From Streptomyces sp. NBC_01197 (GTDB taxonomy: Bacteria; Actinomycetota; Actinomycetes; Streptomycetales; Streptomycetaceae): DNA of 64,000 bases. The stretch spans positions 4,134,001 through 4,198,000 of the forward strand of contig NZ_CP108569.1 of assembly GCF_036010505.1 (NCBI RefSeq). Reading direction: 5' to 3'. A model generated the notes under the pieces. The model worked only from the letters and a program-made list of their open reading frames with translations, was not told the origin of the DNA and searched no databases. The position numbers were made by a program, and so were the translations under genes. Shown here in pieces: positions 8,278 through 16,227 of the stretch (its first letter is position 1; each line of letters starts with the position of its first letter).

Positions 8278-9629
8278 CCACCGCCGACCTCGCCGTCACC
8301 GCCGGAAGACTCGTGACTCCCACGGGGGTCCGGGCGGGCACGGTGCTGATCGCGGACGGGCGCGTCCTCGCCGTCCTGGAACCAGGTGCCGCACCGCCCC
8401 CCGGGGTGACGGTGGTCGACGCCGGCGACTGCTACGTCCTGCCCGGCCTGATCGACTCCCATGTGCACTTCCGTACCCCGGGCCTGACGTACAAGGAGGA
8501 CTGGGAGCACGGGAGCCGGGCGGCCGTGGCGGGCGGTGTCACCACGGTGCTGGACATGCCCAACACCAGCCCGCCGGCGCTGACCGCCGACGAGATCCGG
8601 GAGAAGGCGGCGCTGATCGCGGGCCATTCCCTGGTCGACCACCGGTTCCACATCGGAGCTGACCCGGCCCGGCCGGAGGCGCTGGCCGGACTCGACCCCG
8701 CAGTCGCCACCAGCGCGAAGATCTTCATGGCCGGTCACCACACGGCTCCGACCGTGTTCCGTGACCCGGCGCAGCTGGAGAAGGCATTCATCGCCGCGGC
8801 GGAGTCCGGGGTACGACTGGTGCTGCACGCCGAGGACGGCGAACTCTTCTCGCTGCTCGACGGGTGGTGGGGCGCCCCGGACAGCTATCTGGACTACGAG
8901 GCGCGCCGCCCGCGCAGCGGCGGGATCTCGGCGGTGGCGAAGGTCATCGAACTGGTCCGGCGGCACGGCACCGAGGCGCACGTACTCCACCTCTCCAGCC
9001 GGGAGGAGGCGGATCTGGTGTGCGCCGCCCGCGCCGCGGGACTGCCCGTCACCTTCGAGGTGACGGGGCACCACCTGTCGTTCACCGACACCGACACCCT
9101 GCGTCTGGGTGCCCGGACGAGGCTGTCGCCCTCGATCCGCCAGCAGAGCGACCAGGACCGGCTGTGGCAGGCACTGGCAGCCGGTCAGGCCGACACGATC
9201 GGCAGTGACCACGCGCCCCACACGATCGAGGAGAAGACCCGGACGGTCCAGGAGTCGCCGCCGGGCCAGCCCGGCGTACAGGAACTGGCGGTCGCGGTGT
9301 GGACGGGTATGCGCAGACGGCTGCCCGACGAACATCCCGACGTCGCGGTCACCCGCCTGGTCCGCCATCTGTCGGCGCGGCCCGCTGAACTCTTCGGTCT
9401 GCGGGACAAGGGGCGGATCGCCCCGGGAGCAGACGCCGACCTGGTGTTCTTCGCCCCGGACGACCCCTGGATGCTGTCGGCGCGGAGCGTGCGGTCCAAG
9501 TGCGGCTGGTCGGCGTACGAGGGCTGGACGATGGCCGGCCGGGTGCTGCGGACCATGCGGCGCGGCGAGGTCGTCTGGGATGCCGACAACGGCACGTTCG
9601 GCTCGTACGAGGGACGGTGGATCCAGTGA
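8265..9629 (+). CDS. Dihydroorotase/allantoinase-type cyclic amidohydrolase
   Basis: Binuclear-metal amidohydrolase of 454 aa from the dihydroorotase/dihydropyrimidinase/allantoinase group. All metal ligands are visible: H66-x-H68 (DSHVHFR), the carboxylated lysine K152 (AKIFM), H188 (HAED), H242 (HLSS) and D315 (GSDHAPH). It should open, or in reverse close, a cyclic ureide such as a dihydropyrimidine or hydantoin. It sits inside the left operon, with a 13-nt overlap with the upstream gene and a GTGA overlap downstream. It is therefore more likely a pathway enzyme than the housekeeping pyrimidine enzyme, which normally lies in a pyr operon. Confidence 0.85.
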   Translation: MAELTTADLAVTAGRLVTPTGVRAGTVLIADGRVLAVLEPGAAPPPGVTVVDAGDCYVLPGLIDSHVHFRTPGLTYKEDWEHGSRAAVAGGVTTVLDMPNTSPPALTADEIREKAALIAGHSLVDHRFHIGADPARPEALAGLDPAVATSAKIFMAGHHTAPTVFRDPAQLEKAFIAAAESGVRLVLHAEDGELFSLLDGWWGAPDSYLDYEARRPRSGGISAVAKVIELVRRHGTEAHVLHLSSREEADLVCAARAAGLPVTFEVTGHHLSFTDTDTLRLGARTRLSPSIRQQSDQDRLWQALAAGQADTIGSDHAPHTIEEKTRTVQESPPGQPGVQELAVAVWTGMRRRLPDEHPDVAVTRLVRHLSARPAELFGLRDKGRIAPGADADLVFFAPDDPWMLSARSVRSKCGWSAYEGWTMAGRVLRTMRRGEVVWDADNGTFGSYEGRWIQ

Positions 9630-10873
9630 GCGTCAGCCACCGTGCGGTCGTGGCGGGCGGCGGGATCGGCGGTCTGGCGACCGCCGCCGCCTTGGCGTCC
9701 TCGGGGCTCGCGGTCACTGTGATCGAGCGTGCGGCGCGCATCGAGGACGTCGGGTCCGGTCTGCTGCTCTACCAGAACGGCATCGCCGCGGCCGACGCCA
9801 TCAGCTCCCGGCTGGGCGCGGGGATCCGCGCGGCCGGACATGTGGTGGGCCCCGACGAGGTGCGGGTGCTGATGGACTCGGCCGGCCGGGTCCTGACCCG
9901 GGAGCCGATCGGTGAGATGGGCCGGCGCCTGGGCCTGCCCCAGGTGCCCATCCTGCGGACGGCGCTGCAGAACCTGCTGCTGCGGGAGGCGGCAGCGGCG
10001 GGGGCGGACATCCGCCTCGGCACTGCCGTGGAGGGGTACGACCAGGACGGCGGCCAGGTGTCCGTGCGCCTGTCGGACGGCACCACCCTGGACAGCGATG
10101 TCCTGGTGGCGGCCGACGGCCTCAACTCCGCGGTGCGCGCCGCCATGTTGCGGGACGGCCCGCCCCAGTACCTGGGGTACACCTCGGTCCGGGGCCGGAC
10201 CGTCGGGTCCGAGCTGCACCCCCGGTCGTTCGTCGTCAACGGGGTGGGCGTACAGATCTTCGTGGCCCCGGCCGACGGGGAGACGCTGTACTGGACGGCG
10301 AAGATCACCTCTCCGCCGGGTGTCTGGCCGGCCATGGGGCAGGAGGGTGCGCTCGCGGCGCTGCTCGGCCGCATCGCCGGCTGGCACGAGCCGGTCGTAC
10401 GGGTGATCCGTGCCGCTGCCCCGGCGGACCTGTCGGTGACGGACATCCACGACCGGGACCCGGTGTCGTGCTGGGTGGACGGCCGGGTGGCCCTGCTCGG
10501 CGACGCCGCACACCCGATGGCACCCGCGATGGGCCAGGGCGCGAACACGGCGATCGAGGACGCGGTCGTGCTCGCCGAGTCACTGAGGGCGTGTGCCGAT
10601 CCGGGCGAGGCCCTCATCCGCTACCAGGCGCAGCGCGTCGGGCGCACGGCCCGGATCGTGCTGCACTCGCGCAGCCAGGGCGCCCTCGACCAGGGCGCGA
10701 GCCGGGAGCACGCGCGGGTGCGCGACGGCGCCATGAGGCAGCGGGGCCGCAAGGACGCCGCCACGCTCGACGTCGTCGACTGGCGGCCGGGTACGGCTGT
10801 TCCTCTCACCGAAGCGGACTGGGTCCGAACGATCCCGGTCCGCCGGACAGGCGCCGACGCGGCCGGCGCATGA
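9626..10873 (+). CDS. Group A FAD-dependent monooxygenase
   Basis: Aromatic-hydroxylase-like flavoprotein of 415 aa. The N-terminal Rossmann motif is GGGIGGLATAAAL (residues 10-22), an internal DG motif is VLVAADGLNSAVR, and the second FAD motif is LLGDAAHPMAPAMGQGAN near residue 290. Relatives include salicylate hydroxylase and 3-hydroxybenzoate hydroxylase. It uses NAD(P)H and O2 to hydroxylate or oxidatively open an electron-rich ring. The GTG start overlaps the amidohydrolase stop, and its stop overlaps the FMN reductase start, so all three are translationally coupled. Confidence 0.87.
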   Translation: MSVSHRAVVAGGGIGGLATAAALASSGLAVTVIERAARIEDVGSGLLLYQNGIAAADAISSRLGAGIRAAGHVVGPDEVRVLMDSAGRVLTREPIGEMGRRLGLPQVPILRTALQNLLLREAAAAGADIRLGTAVEGYDQDGGQVSVRLSDGTTLDSDVLVAADGLNSAVRAAMLRDGPPQYLGYTSVRGRTVGSELHPRSFVVNGVGVQIFVAPADGETLYWTAKITSPPGVWPAMGQEGALAALLGRIAGWHEPVVRVIRAAAPADLSVTDIHDRDPVSCWVDGRVALLGDAAHPMAPAMGQGANTAIEDAVVLAESLRACADPGEALIRYQAQRVGRTARIVLHSRSQGALDQGASREHARVRDGAMRQRGRKDAATLDVVDWRPGTAVPLTEADWVRTIPVRRTGADAAGA

Positions 10874-11502
10874 CATCGACGGAGGTTGTCACTGCAGTGG
10901 ACACACCGAACATAGTGCTCGTCAGCGGATCGCTGAGGGCGGACTCGACCTCGGACCGGGTGGCGCGCTGGTGCGCGCGGCAGTGCGCGAAACAGGGGGC
11001 CTCCGCACGCGTGTTCACAGGGGCCGAGCTGCAGTTTCCCTTCTACCGGCCCGGTCTGTCCGAACAGGGCGGCGAGACCGGCGGGTTCGTGCGCGCGCTG
11101 AGCCGCGCGGACGGGCTCGTTCTCGTCTCGCCCACGTATCACGGCACGGTCTCCGGGCTGCTGAAGAACGCCCTGGACTACGCCAACGACCTGGTCGCAC
11201 CCCGGATGTTCCTGGAGGGAGTGCCGGTCGGCTGCGTCGCGGTCGGCGCCGGGGCGCAGGGCATGGCATCCACCCTGACCACCCTGCGCACGATCGGCCA
11301 CGCCCTGCGCGCCTGGCCGACGCCCCTCGGGGTGACCGCGCGCGACTGGGCCGACGACGAGGCGCTGATGACGGACGACCTGTCGTCCGAACAGCGCCAG
11401 TCCCGCGCCCGGATGGCCGTGATGATCTCCCAGGTGCTCCCCATGGCGTCCCTGAACGCCGCCGCTTCGTCCCGGCAGCGCCTGGCCGCCAGCCGCAGCT
11501 GA
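10870..11502 (+). CDS. NAD(P)H-dependent FMN reductase (flavodoxin-like)
   Basis: Flavodoxin-fold reductase of 210 aa in the SsuE/azoreductase family. The FMN phosphate loop is SGSLRADSTSDRV near residue 20, and SPTYHGTVSGLLKNALDY near residue 90 is the usual second FMN-contact segment. It may reduce quinones or azo groups, or supply FMNH2 to a two-component oxygenase such as the ActVA-ORF5-like protein at 18777-19943. ATG at 10870 overlaps the previous stop. GTG at 10897, 11 nt after a strong GGAGG, is an alternative that would give 201 aa. Confidence 0.85.
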   Translation: MTSTEVVTAVDTPNIVLVSGSLRADSTSDRVARWCARQCAKQGASARVFTGAELQFPFYRPGLSEQGGETGGFVRALSRADGLVLVSPTYHGTVSGLLKNALDYANDLVAPRMFLEGVPVGCVAVGAGAQGMASTLTTLRTIGHALRAWPTPLGVTARDWADDEALMTDDLSSEQRQSRARMAVMISQVLPMASLNAAASSRQRLAASRS

Positions 11503-11563
11503 CCCCCACACCGATCACCGCACCTTTCGCCACACCGTTCACCGCATCCCAGAGGAGTTTTCC

Positions 11564-11854
11564 GTGTCAGAACAGCAGCAGAGCGCGCACGTCTTCACGG
11601 CCGGGCCGATCTGGCGGGACGCCAACGTCCGCTCCGGCCCCTCATTGGACAGCCCTGTCCTCCAACTGCTCCTTCCCGACGACAAGGTGAGCCACGAGGC
11701 CGTCGGATGGGCGCACGGCGACGAGGTGATCGAAGGAACCATCATCAGCGACATCTGGCTGCTGCTGGCGCCGGGCCGCTGGTGCAGCGCGGTCAACTTC
11801 GACCAGGACACGATGGCCGGCATCCCCCGGGAAGCCGGACTGGACGTCAAGTGA
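11564..11854 (+). CDS. Small SH3b-like protein, no known function
   Basis: A 96-aa soluble protein translated from GTG 11564 with AGAGGAG upstream. The central part reads like a bacterial SH3 (SH3b) domain: ANVRSGPSLDSPVLQLL, then a turn, then SDIWLLLAPGRWCSAVNF. SH3b domains are usually found in secreted cell-wall proteins, yet this one has no signal peptide, no membrane segment and no partner domain. It sits alone between a flavin reductase and a serine acetyltransferase gene. It may be a scaffold or a pathway-specific accessory protein; I cannot assign a reaction. Confidence 0.65.
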   Translation: MSEQQQSAHVFTAGPIWRDANVRSGPSLDSPVLQLLLPDDKVSHEAVGWAHGDEVIEGTIISDIWLLLAPGRWCSAVNFDQDTMAGIPREAGLDVK

Positions 11855-11939
11855 TGGGGCCCGACGGAGATCTCTTGCGGAGCGAAATGCACTCGGTTAA
11901 TCTAAAGATCAGTAGAAGAGAAGAATCGGGGGTGGGCGC
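11855..11939 (+). promoter_or_regulatory. AT-rich leader before the serine acetyltransferase gene
   Basis: This 85-bp gap is conspicuously AT-rich between 11890 and 11927 compared with its surroundings. It contains the short inverted repeat ATCT-AA-AGAT (11900-11909). It looks like an internal promoter with an operator half-site arrangement, possibly for the ArsR-type sensor encoded downstream. The regulator assignment is a guess. Confidence 0.4.
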
Positions 11940-12548
11940 GTGAGCCGAGCACGGATGCTGCTGCGGACGCTGGGCGAGGATCTGCGTACCGTCATCGAGC
12001 GGGATCCCTCGGTCCGCACACACGTGGAGGCCCTCCTTCACCCCGCGCTGCCCGCGGTGTGGACCCACCGCATCGCCCACCGGCTGCACCGGCGAGGCCA
12101 CCGGGTGCCCGCACGCGCGTTGATGGTTCTCGTGCGCTCGGTCACCGGTACGGAGATCCACCCCGGCGCGGAGCTCGGCCGCAGGGTGTTCATCGACCAC
12201 GGCGCAGCGGTGGTCATCGGTGAGACCGCGCGGGTGGGTGATGACGTGACGATCTACCACCAGGTCACCCTCGGCGCGATCGGCTGGTGGCACGACAACG
12301 GGCGGCCCGAGGGAGAGCGACGCCACCCCGTCGTCGGGGACGGTGTCGTGCTGGGCGCGGGCGCGACGGTTCTGGGCCCGGTGACCGTCGAGGCCGGCGC
12401 CGTCGTCGGAGCCCGGACGTTCGTCGTCAAGGACGTGCCGGCGAAAGCACGGGTCCTCGCGCGCGCCACCACCCCCGGACCGCCCCGGCAGACCCCGCAG
12501 TGCGCGATCGAGCTCCTGCGCCACACCGCCTCTGCGGGCTCCTGGTGA
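11940..12548 (+). CDS. cysE: Serine O-acetyltransferase
   Basis: Left-handed beta-helix acetyltransferase of 202 aa. The CysE signature is clear: GTEIHPGAELGRRVFIDHG followed by VVIGETA. The hexapeptide repeats continue through GAGATVLGPVTV and GAVVGARTFVVKDVPA. It acetylates L-serine with acetyl-CoA to give O-acetylserine, the activated donor for the cysteine-synthase-like enzymes encoded just downstream and at 3063-3995. A private O-acetylserine supply inside a secondary-metabolite operon suggests a beta-substituted alanine (cysteine, diaminopropionate or a heterocyclic alanine) as building block. The GTG start at 11940 is chosen because the family alignment begins there. Confidence 0.88.
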   Translation: MSRARMLLRTLGEDLRTVIERDPSVRTHVEALLHPALPAVWTHRIAHRLHRRGHRVPARALMVLVRSVTGTEIHPGAELGRRVFIDHGAAVVIGETARVGDDVTIYHQVTLGAIGWWHDNGRPEGERRHPVVGDGVVLGAGATVLGPVTVEAGAVVGARTFVVKDVPAKARVLARATTPGPPRQTPQCAIELLRHTASAGSW

Positions 12549-12589
12549 CCCCGCCCCGCACTGTCAAGGATGTCGGAGGAAGGCCACCC

Positions 12590-13573
12590 ATGTCCGAATC
12601 ACCGTCGCAGGTGCTGGTGCCCGGTGCCCGCCCCCGTATCGCCCGCAGCATCGAGGAGCTGATAGGGAACACGCCGCTGCTCAGTCTGCCGGTGGCCGGG
12701 GCGGCGGAGGGCGCGCGGTTGCTGGCCAAGCTGGAGTCGGCCAATCCGCTGGCCAGCGTCAAGGACCGGGCCGCGCTGTGGATGCTCGACGCCGCGGTGA
12801 AGAGCGGTCAGTTGCCGCCTGGCGGCACCGTGGTCGAGGCGACGTCCGGCAACACCGGCATCGCACTGGCCGCCCTCTCGGCGGCCCGCGGCTACCGCTG
12901 TGTGATCGTGCTCCCGGACAGCGCGACCACCGAACGGATCGGACTGCTGAAGGCGTTCGGTGCCGAGGTGGTGCTGACCCCCCACGAACTCCGCTTCCAG
13001 GGCGCCATCGACCGGGCCGAGGAACTGCACCGCGCGACGCCGGGCTCCTGGTTCGCCCGGCAGCACGAGAACTTCGACAACGTCCGCGCCCACCGCGCGA
13101 CCACGGGCCCGGAGATCTGGGCCGACACCGAGGGCCGCGTCGACATCCTGGTGTGCGGCATCGGCACCGGTGGCACGCTGTGCGGCACCGCCGGCTTCCT
13201 CAAGGAGCACAATCCGCAGCTCAAAGCCATCGCGGTGGAGCCGGAGAGCTCCCCCGTACTGACCAAGGGCTATGCCGGTACGCATGCCATTCCCGGGCTG
13301 ACCGGCGGTTTCGTCGCCGATACCACCGATCTCGATCTCATCGACGAGGTGCTGACCGTCTCCGACGACGAGGCCATGCAGACGGCCCGGTGGCTCGCCC
13401 GGGGCCTGGGCGTACTCGCCGGAGTCTCCTCCGGTGCGGCGGTGCATGCCGCCCGGCGCATCGCCCAGCTCCCCGAGAACGCGGGCAGGACCATCGTCAC
13501 CATCCTGCCCGACACGGGCGAGCGCTATCTCAGCGTCTGGCCCTCCGCCCCACGGGACGGCACGCCCGCGTGA
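12590..13573 (+). CDS. cysK: Cysteine synthase / O-acetylserine sulfhydrylase family
   Basis: Fold-type II PLP enzyme of 327 aa. The internal aldimine lysine is K58 in ASVKDRA, the substrate loop TSGNTG is canonical, and the PLP phosphate loop is GIGTGGT. It replaces the acetate of O-acetylserine with sulfide or another nucleophile. GGAGGA lies about 9 nt before ATG 12590, 41 nt after the acetyltransferase gene, so the two form a cysE-cysK pair. It is a clear paralogue of 3063-3995 but keeps the standard loop, which suggests the two act on different nucleophiles. Sulfide is the default assumption. Confidence 0.85.
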   Translation: MSESPSQVLVPGARPRIARSIEELIGNTPLLSLPVAGAAEGARLLAKLESANPLASVKDRAALWMLDAAVKSGQLPPGGTVVEATSGNTGIALAALSAARGYRCVIVLPDSATTERIGLLKAFGAEVVLTPHELRFQGAIDRAEELHRATPGSWFARQHENFDNVRAHRATTGPEIWADTEGRVDILVCGIGTGGTLCGTAGFLKEHNPQLKAIAVEPESSPVLTKGYAGTHAIPGLTGGFVADTTDLDLIDEVLTVSDDEAMQTARWLARGLGVLAGVSSGAAVHAARRIAQLPENAGRTIVTILPDTGERYLSVWPSAPRDGTPA

Positions 13574-13576
13574 CCG

Positions 13577-13610
13577 GGGGGTCCGGCCACGCCCGCGTGG
13601 CCGGACCCCC
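13577..13610. terminator. 16-bp perfect hairpin between cysK and the ATP-grasp genes
   Basis: Arms 13577-13592 and 13595-13610 are perfectly complementary with a 2-nt loop, starting 4 bp after the cysK stop. There is no U-run, as is usual for Streptomyces terminators. It would end or attenuate the cysK transcript before the ligase-exporter genes. Confidence 0.8.
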
Positions 13611-13654
13611 GGCCCTCCCCACCGCACACCACTTCCACGAAAGGAACGGACCGC

Positions 13655-14962
13655 TTGAATCCGGAGACCACACTGATGCTTGTGGGCGCCAACGACGAGA
13701 CGGTGCAGAAGGCCAAGCAACTCGGCCTGACCGTCTTACTGTTGCAGCACCCGAGCAAGCTCAGTGACGAACAGGAGCGACTCGCGGACCACACACGGGT
13801 CCTCGACTACACCGACTGGGCCGAGGTACGGCCGGTCGCCGAGGAGCTACGGACGTCACCGGGCTTCGGCGCCGCCCTCTCCATCACCGAGGCGGGGCTG
13901 GAGAACGCCGGGCGGATCAATGACCTGTTCGGCCTCGGCGGCACCGGGTTCGAGGTGGCGCAGCGTATCCGCGACAAGTGGGCCATGCGTCTGCACCTGG
14001 CCGAACTCGACCCGGCGGCGGTGGCTGCGGCCCCGCTGCTCAAGCGCGAGGACCTCGATGTCTTCGCCGGCCGCCACGGATTTCCGTTCATCGTCAAACC
14101 GACCGACGGCACCGCCAGCCTGGGTGTCTTCCGGGTGGGGGCGCCCGAGGACGCCGACCGCGTCTGGGCGGAGGTGGAACGGCTGCGCGGCACCCGCACG
14201 GACCGGATCTCGACCCTGTTCGTCCTTCAGGACTTCCTGATGGAGGAGTACGTCGACGGCCCCGAGTTCAGCGTCGAGTCCTTCAGCTTCGCGGGCCGCC
14301 ACGTCGTCGTGGCGATCACCGAGAAGTTCGTCGGCCCCCGGCACTTCGCCGAACTCGGACACGCCGTGCCCGCCCGCCTCGATCCGGCCGCGGTCCAGCA
14401 GGTGGGCGAGCGCGTACGCGGCTTTCTCGATCTGGTCGGCATCAGGGACGGCGTCTGCCACACCGAGGTCCGGATCGGCGCGCGGGGCCCCGCGATCATC
14501 GAGAGCCACAACCGCATCGCCGGGGACGCCATCACGGATCTGGTGCAGGGCGCGTACGGCATCGACCTGGTCACCTACGCCCTCGGCTGGCCCTTCGGCC
14601 TGGTACCGGAGCTGCCCGGCTCACCCGAGGCCCACGCCGGTGCGAGCACCCGGTTCCTGGTCGGCGACGCGGGGCGGGTCGAGTCGGTCTCCGGCGTCGA
14701 GGAGGCCCGGAGCCTGCCCGACGTTCTCGCCGTGCGGCTCAGCGTCGGACCCGGCGACGCCGTACGCGACCTCAAGGACAACTGGGACCGGCTGGGCCTC
14801 GTGGCCGTCACGGGCCCGGACGCGACGTCCGCGATCAGGCGCGGCGCGGAGCTCATCCGCGACACCGTCGAGGTCCGGATAGCCCGCACCGACGGCGGCA
14901 GCGCCCGCGCCCGCGTGGCCGGCTCCGAGGCCCTCACCCAGCTGACCGGAGATGCGGCATGA
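13655..14962 (+). CDS. ATP-grasp ligase 1
   Basis: ATP-grasp enzyme of 435 aa, similar in layout to the L-amino-acid ligases and biotin-carboxylase-like ligases. Visible elements are an N-terminal Rossmann-like preATP-grasp region, the ATP-binding strand PFIVKPTDGTASLGVF near residue 145, DFLMEEYVDGPEFSVESF near 190, and the metal-binding IIESHNRIAGDA near 285. It should form an amide or peptide bond through an acyl phosphate. The start is TTG 13655 with AAGGA about 9 nt upstream; ATG 13676 is an alternative. It contains a rare TTA codon at 13736-13738, implying bldA dependence. Its stop overlaps ligase 2 (ATGA). Confidence 0.83.
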   Translation: MNPETTLMLVGANDETVQKAKQLGLTVLLLQHPSKLSDEQERLADHTRVLDYTDWAEVRPVAEELRTSPGFGAALSITEAGLENAGRINDLFGLGGTGFEVAQRIRDKWAMRLHLAELDPAAVAAAPLLKREDLDVFAGRHGFPFIVKPTDGTASLGVFRVGAPEDADRVWAEVERLRGTRTDRISTLFVLQDFLMEEYVDGPEFSVESFSFAGRHVVVAITEKFVGPRHFAELGHAVPARLDPAAVQQVGERVRGFLDLVGIRDGVCHTEVRIGARGPAIIESHNRIAGDAITDLVQGAYGIDLVTYALGWPFGLVPELPGSPEAHAGASTRFLVGDAGRVESVSGVEEARSLPDVLAVRLSVGPGDAVRDLKDNWDRLGLVAVTGPDATSAIRRGAELIRDTVEVRIARTDGGSARARVAGSEALTQLTGDAA

Positions 14963-16227
14963 GCGTACTGATCCTGCATCGCAACCCGTTCGAGCCCTTC
15001 CCGTACGCGCGCTGGCTCAGTGACTACGCGGGCGACATAGTCGTGCTCGCCGCCCGCGACAAACTGGAGCTCTTCGGCGAGCAGATACCGGCCGGGAACC
15101 ACGGCTTCACCCATCTGGAGATGCTCGACGACTTCGAGGACGAGGAACAGGTACGCGGGAGGGCCCTGAAGCTCGCGGTCGAATTCGGCATCCGGCACGT
15201 CGTCGCGCACCACGAGGGCGACGTGAGCATCGCGGCCTGGCTGCGTGAGGCCCTGCGGCTGGACGGCGCCTGGGCCGCTGACGTACAGCCCTTCCGGGAC
15301 AAGGCACTGATGAAGGAGTGCCTTGAGCAGGCCGGAATCGAGGTCGCCCGCTACACCGTGCCGCAGGGCGCCGACGAGGCGCTCGCCTTCGCGGACCGCC
15401 ACGGGTTCCCCCTGGTCTTCAAGGACCGGGCGGGTTTCAATTCCATCGGCCTGCGCATCCTGCGGGACCGGGACGAACTGGGCGCCCACACCGCGCAGGT
15501 GATGGCCGACGCCCCGCGCGACGACCTGATCCTGGAGTCGTTCGTCCCGGGCCGCATGTGCCATGTCGACGGGCTCGTGATCGACGGACGGACCGCGCTG
15601 GCCTGGCCCTCCCAGTACCAGTACGACCTGGCCTCCTACGGAACGGACCCGGGCGCCCGCATAGATCTGACCCTGGACCCGGACGACCCGCTCACCGAGC
15701 GCCTGCTGTCGCTGACCAACCGGGTCCTGGCCGCCCTGCGCGAGCCCGGCGGCAGGCTGCAAAACCACGGATTCCACGCGGAGATCTTCCACACCCCGGA
15801 CGACCGTCTCGTGCTGTGCGAGATCGCGTGCAGGCCGGGCGGTGCCAAGGTCCGTGAGGTCTTCCACTCCCTGTTCGGCTTCAACCTCGGCGAGTACGCG
15901 ACCCGGGCCGCCCTCGGTTTGCCGCTGCCTCTGCTGGAGCAGAGCCGCGGCGGGACCAGGCCGCGTCCCCGGTCCATGGCGGGCCAGGTGCTGATGATGA
16001 AGCGGCCGGGACACGTCCGGTCCGTACCAGCCGTACCGGATGAGCCCTGGGTGGACCGCTTCTGGCTCTACGGCGGGGTGGGCCAGGTGATCCCGCCCGC
16101 CTCGGGCTCGTCGGACTTTCTCACCTGCGCTGTCGCGTCGGCGCCCACACGTGCGGAGTGCGAACGCAGGCTGCGGGCGCTCGGTGCGCGCTTCGAGGCA
16201 CAGACCGAGATCACGGCAGCACCTTGA
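14959..16227 (+). CDS. ATP-grasp ligase 2
   Basis: Second ATP-grasp ligase, 422 aa, only distantly similar to its upstream neighbour. ATP-grasp elements are PLVFKDRAGFNSIGLR near residue 150, LILESFVPGRMCHVDGL near 195, and the Mg-binding CEIACRPGGAKV near 290. With ligase 1 it could build a dipeptide or tripeptide, or join an amino acid to another carboxylate, without an NRPS. The ATG overlaps the stop of ligase 1. The exporter gene starts within its own stop (TTGA), so ligation and export are co-translated. Confidence 0.83.
   Translation: MSVLILHRNPFEPFPYARWLSDYAGDIVVLAARDKLELFGEQIPAGNHGFTHLEMLDDFEDEEQVRGRALKLAVEFGIRHVVAHHEGDVSIAAWLREALRLDGAWAADVQPFRDKALMKECLEQAGIEVARYTVPQGADEALAFADRHGFPLVFKDRAGFNSIGLRILRDRDELGAHTAQVMADAPRDDLILESFVPGRMCHVDGLVIDGRTALAWPSQYQYDLASYGTDPGARIDLTLDPDDPLTERLLSLTNRVLAALREPGGRLQNHGFHAEIFHTPDDRLVLCEIACRPGGAKVREVFHSLFGFNLGEYATRAALGLPLPLLEQSRGGTRPRPRSMAGQVLMMKRPGHVRSVPAVPDEPWVDRFWLYGGVGQVIPPASGSSDFLTCAVASAPTRAECERRLRALGARFEAQTEITAAP

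Noticed and set aside
13978..16227. A very long alternative frame over the ATP-grasp genes
   Set aside because: It encodes Arg/Gly-rich low-complexity sequence. The two ATP-grasp frames have full domain motifs and coupled start/stop overlaps.
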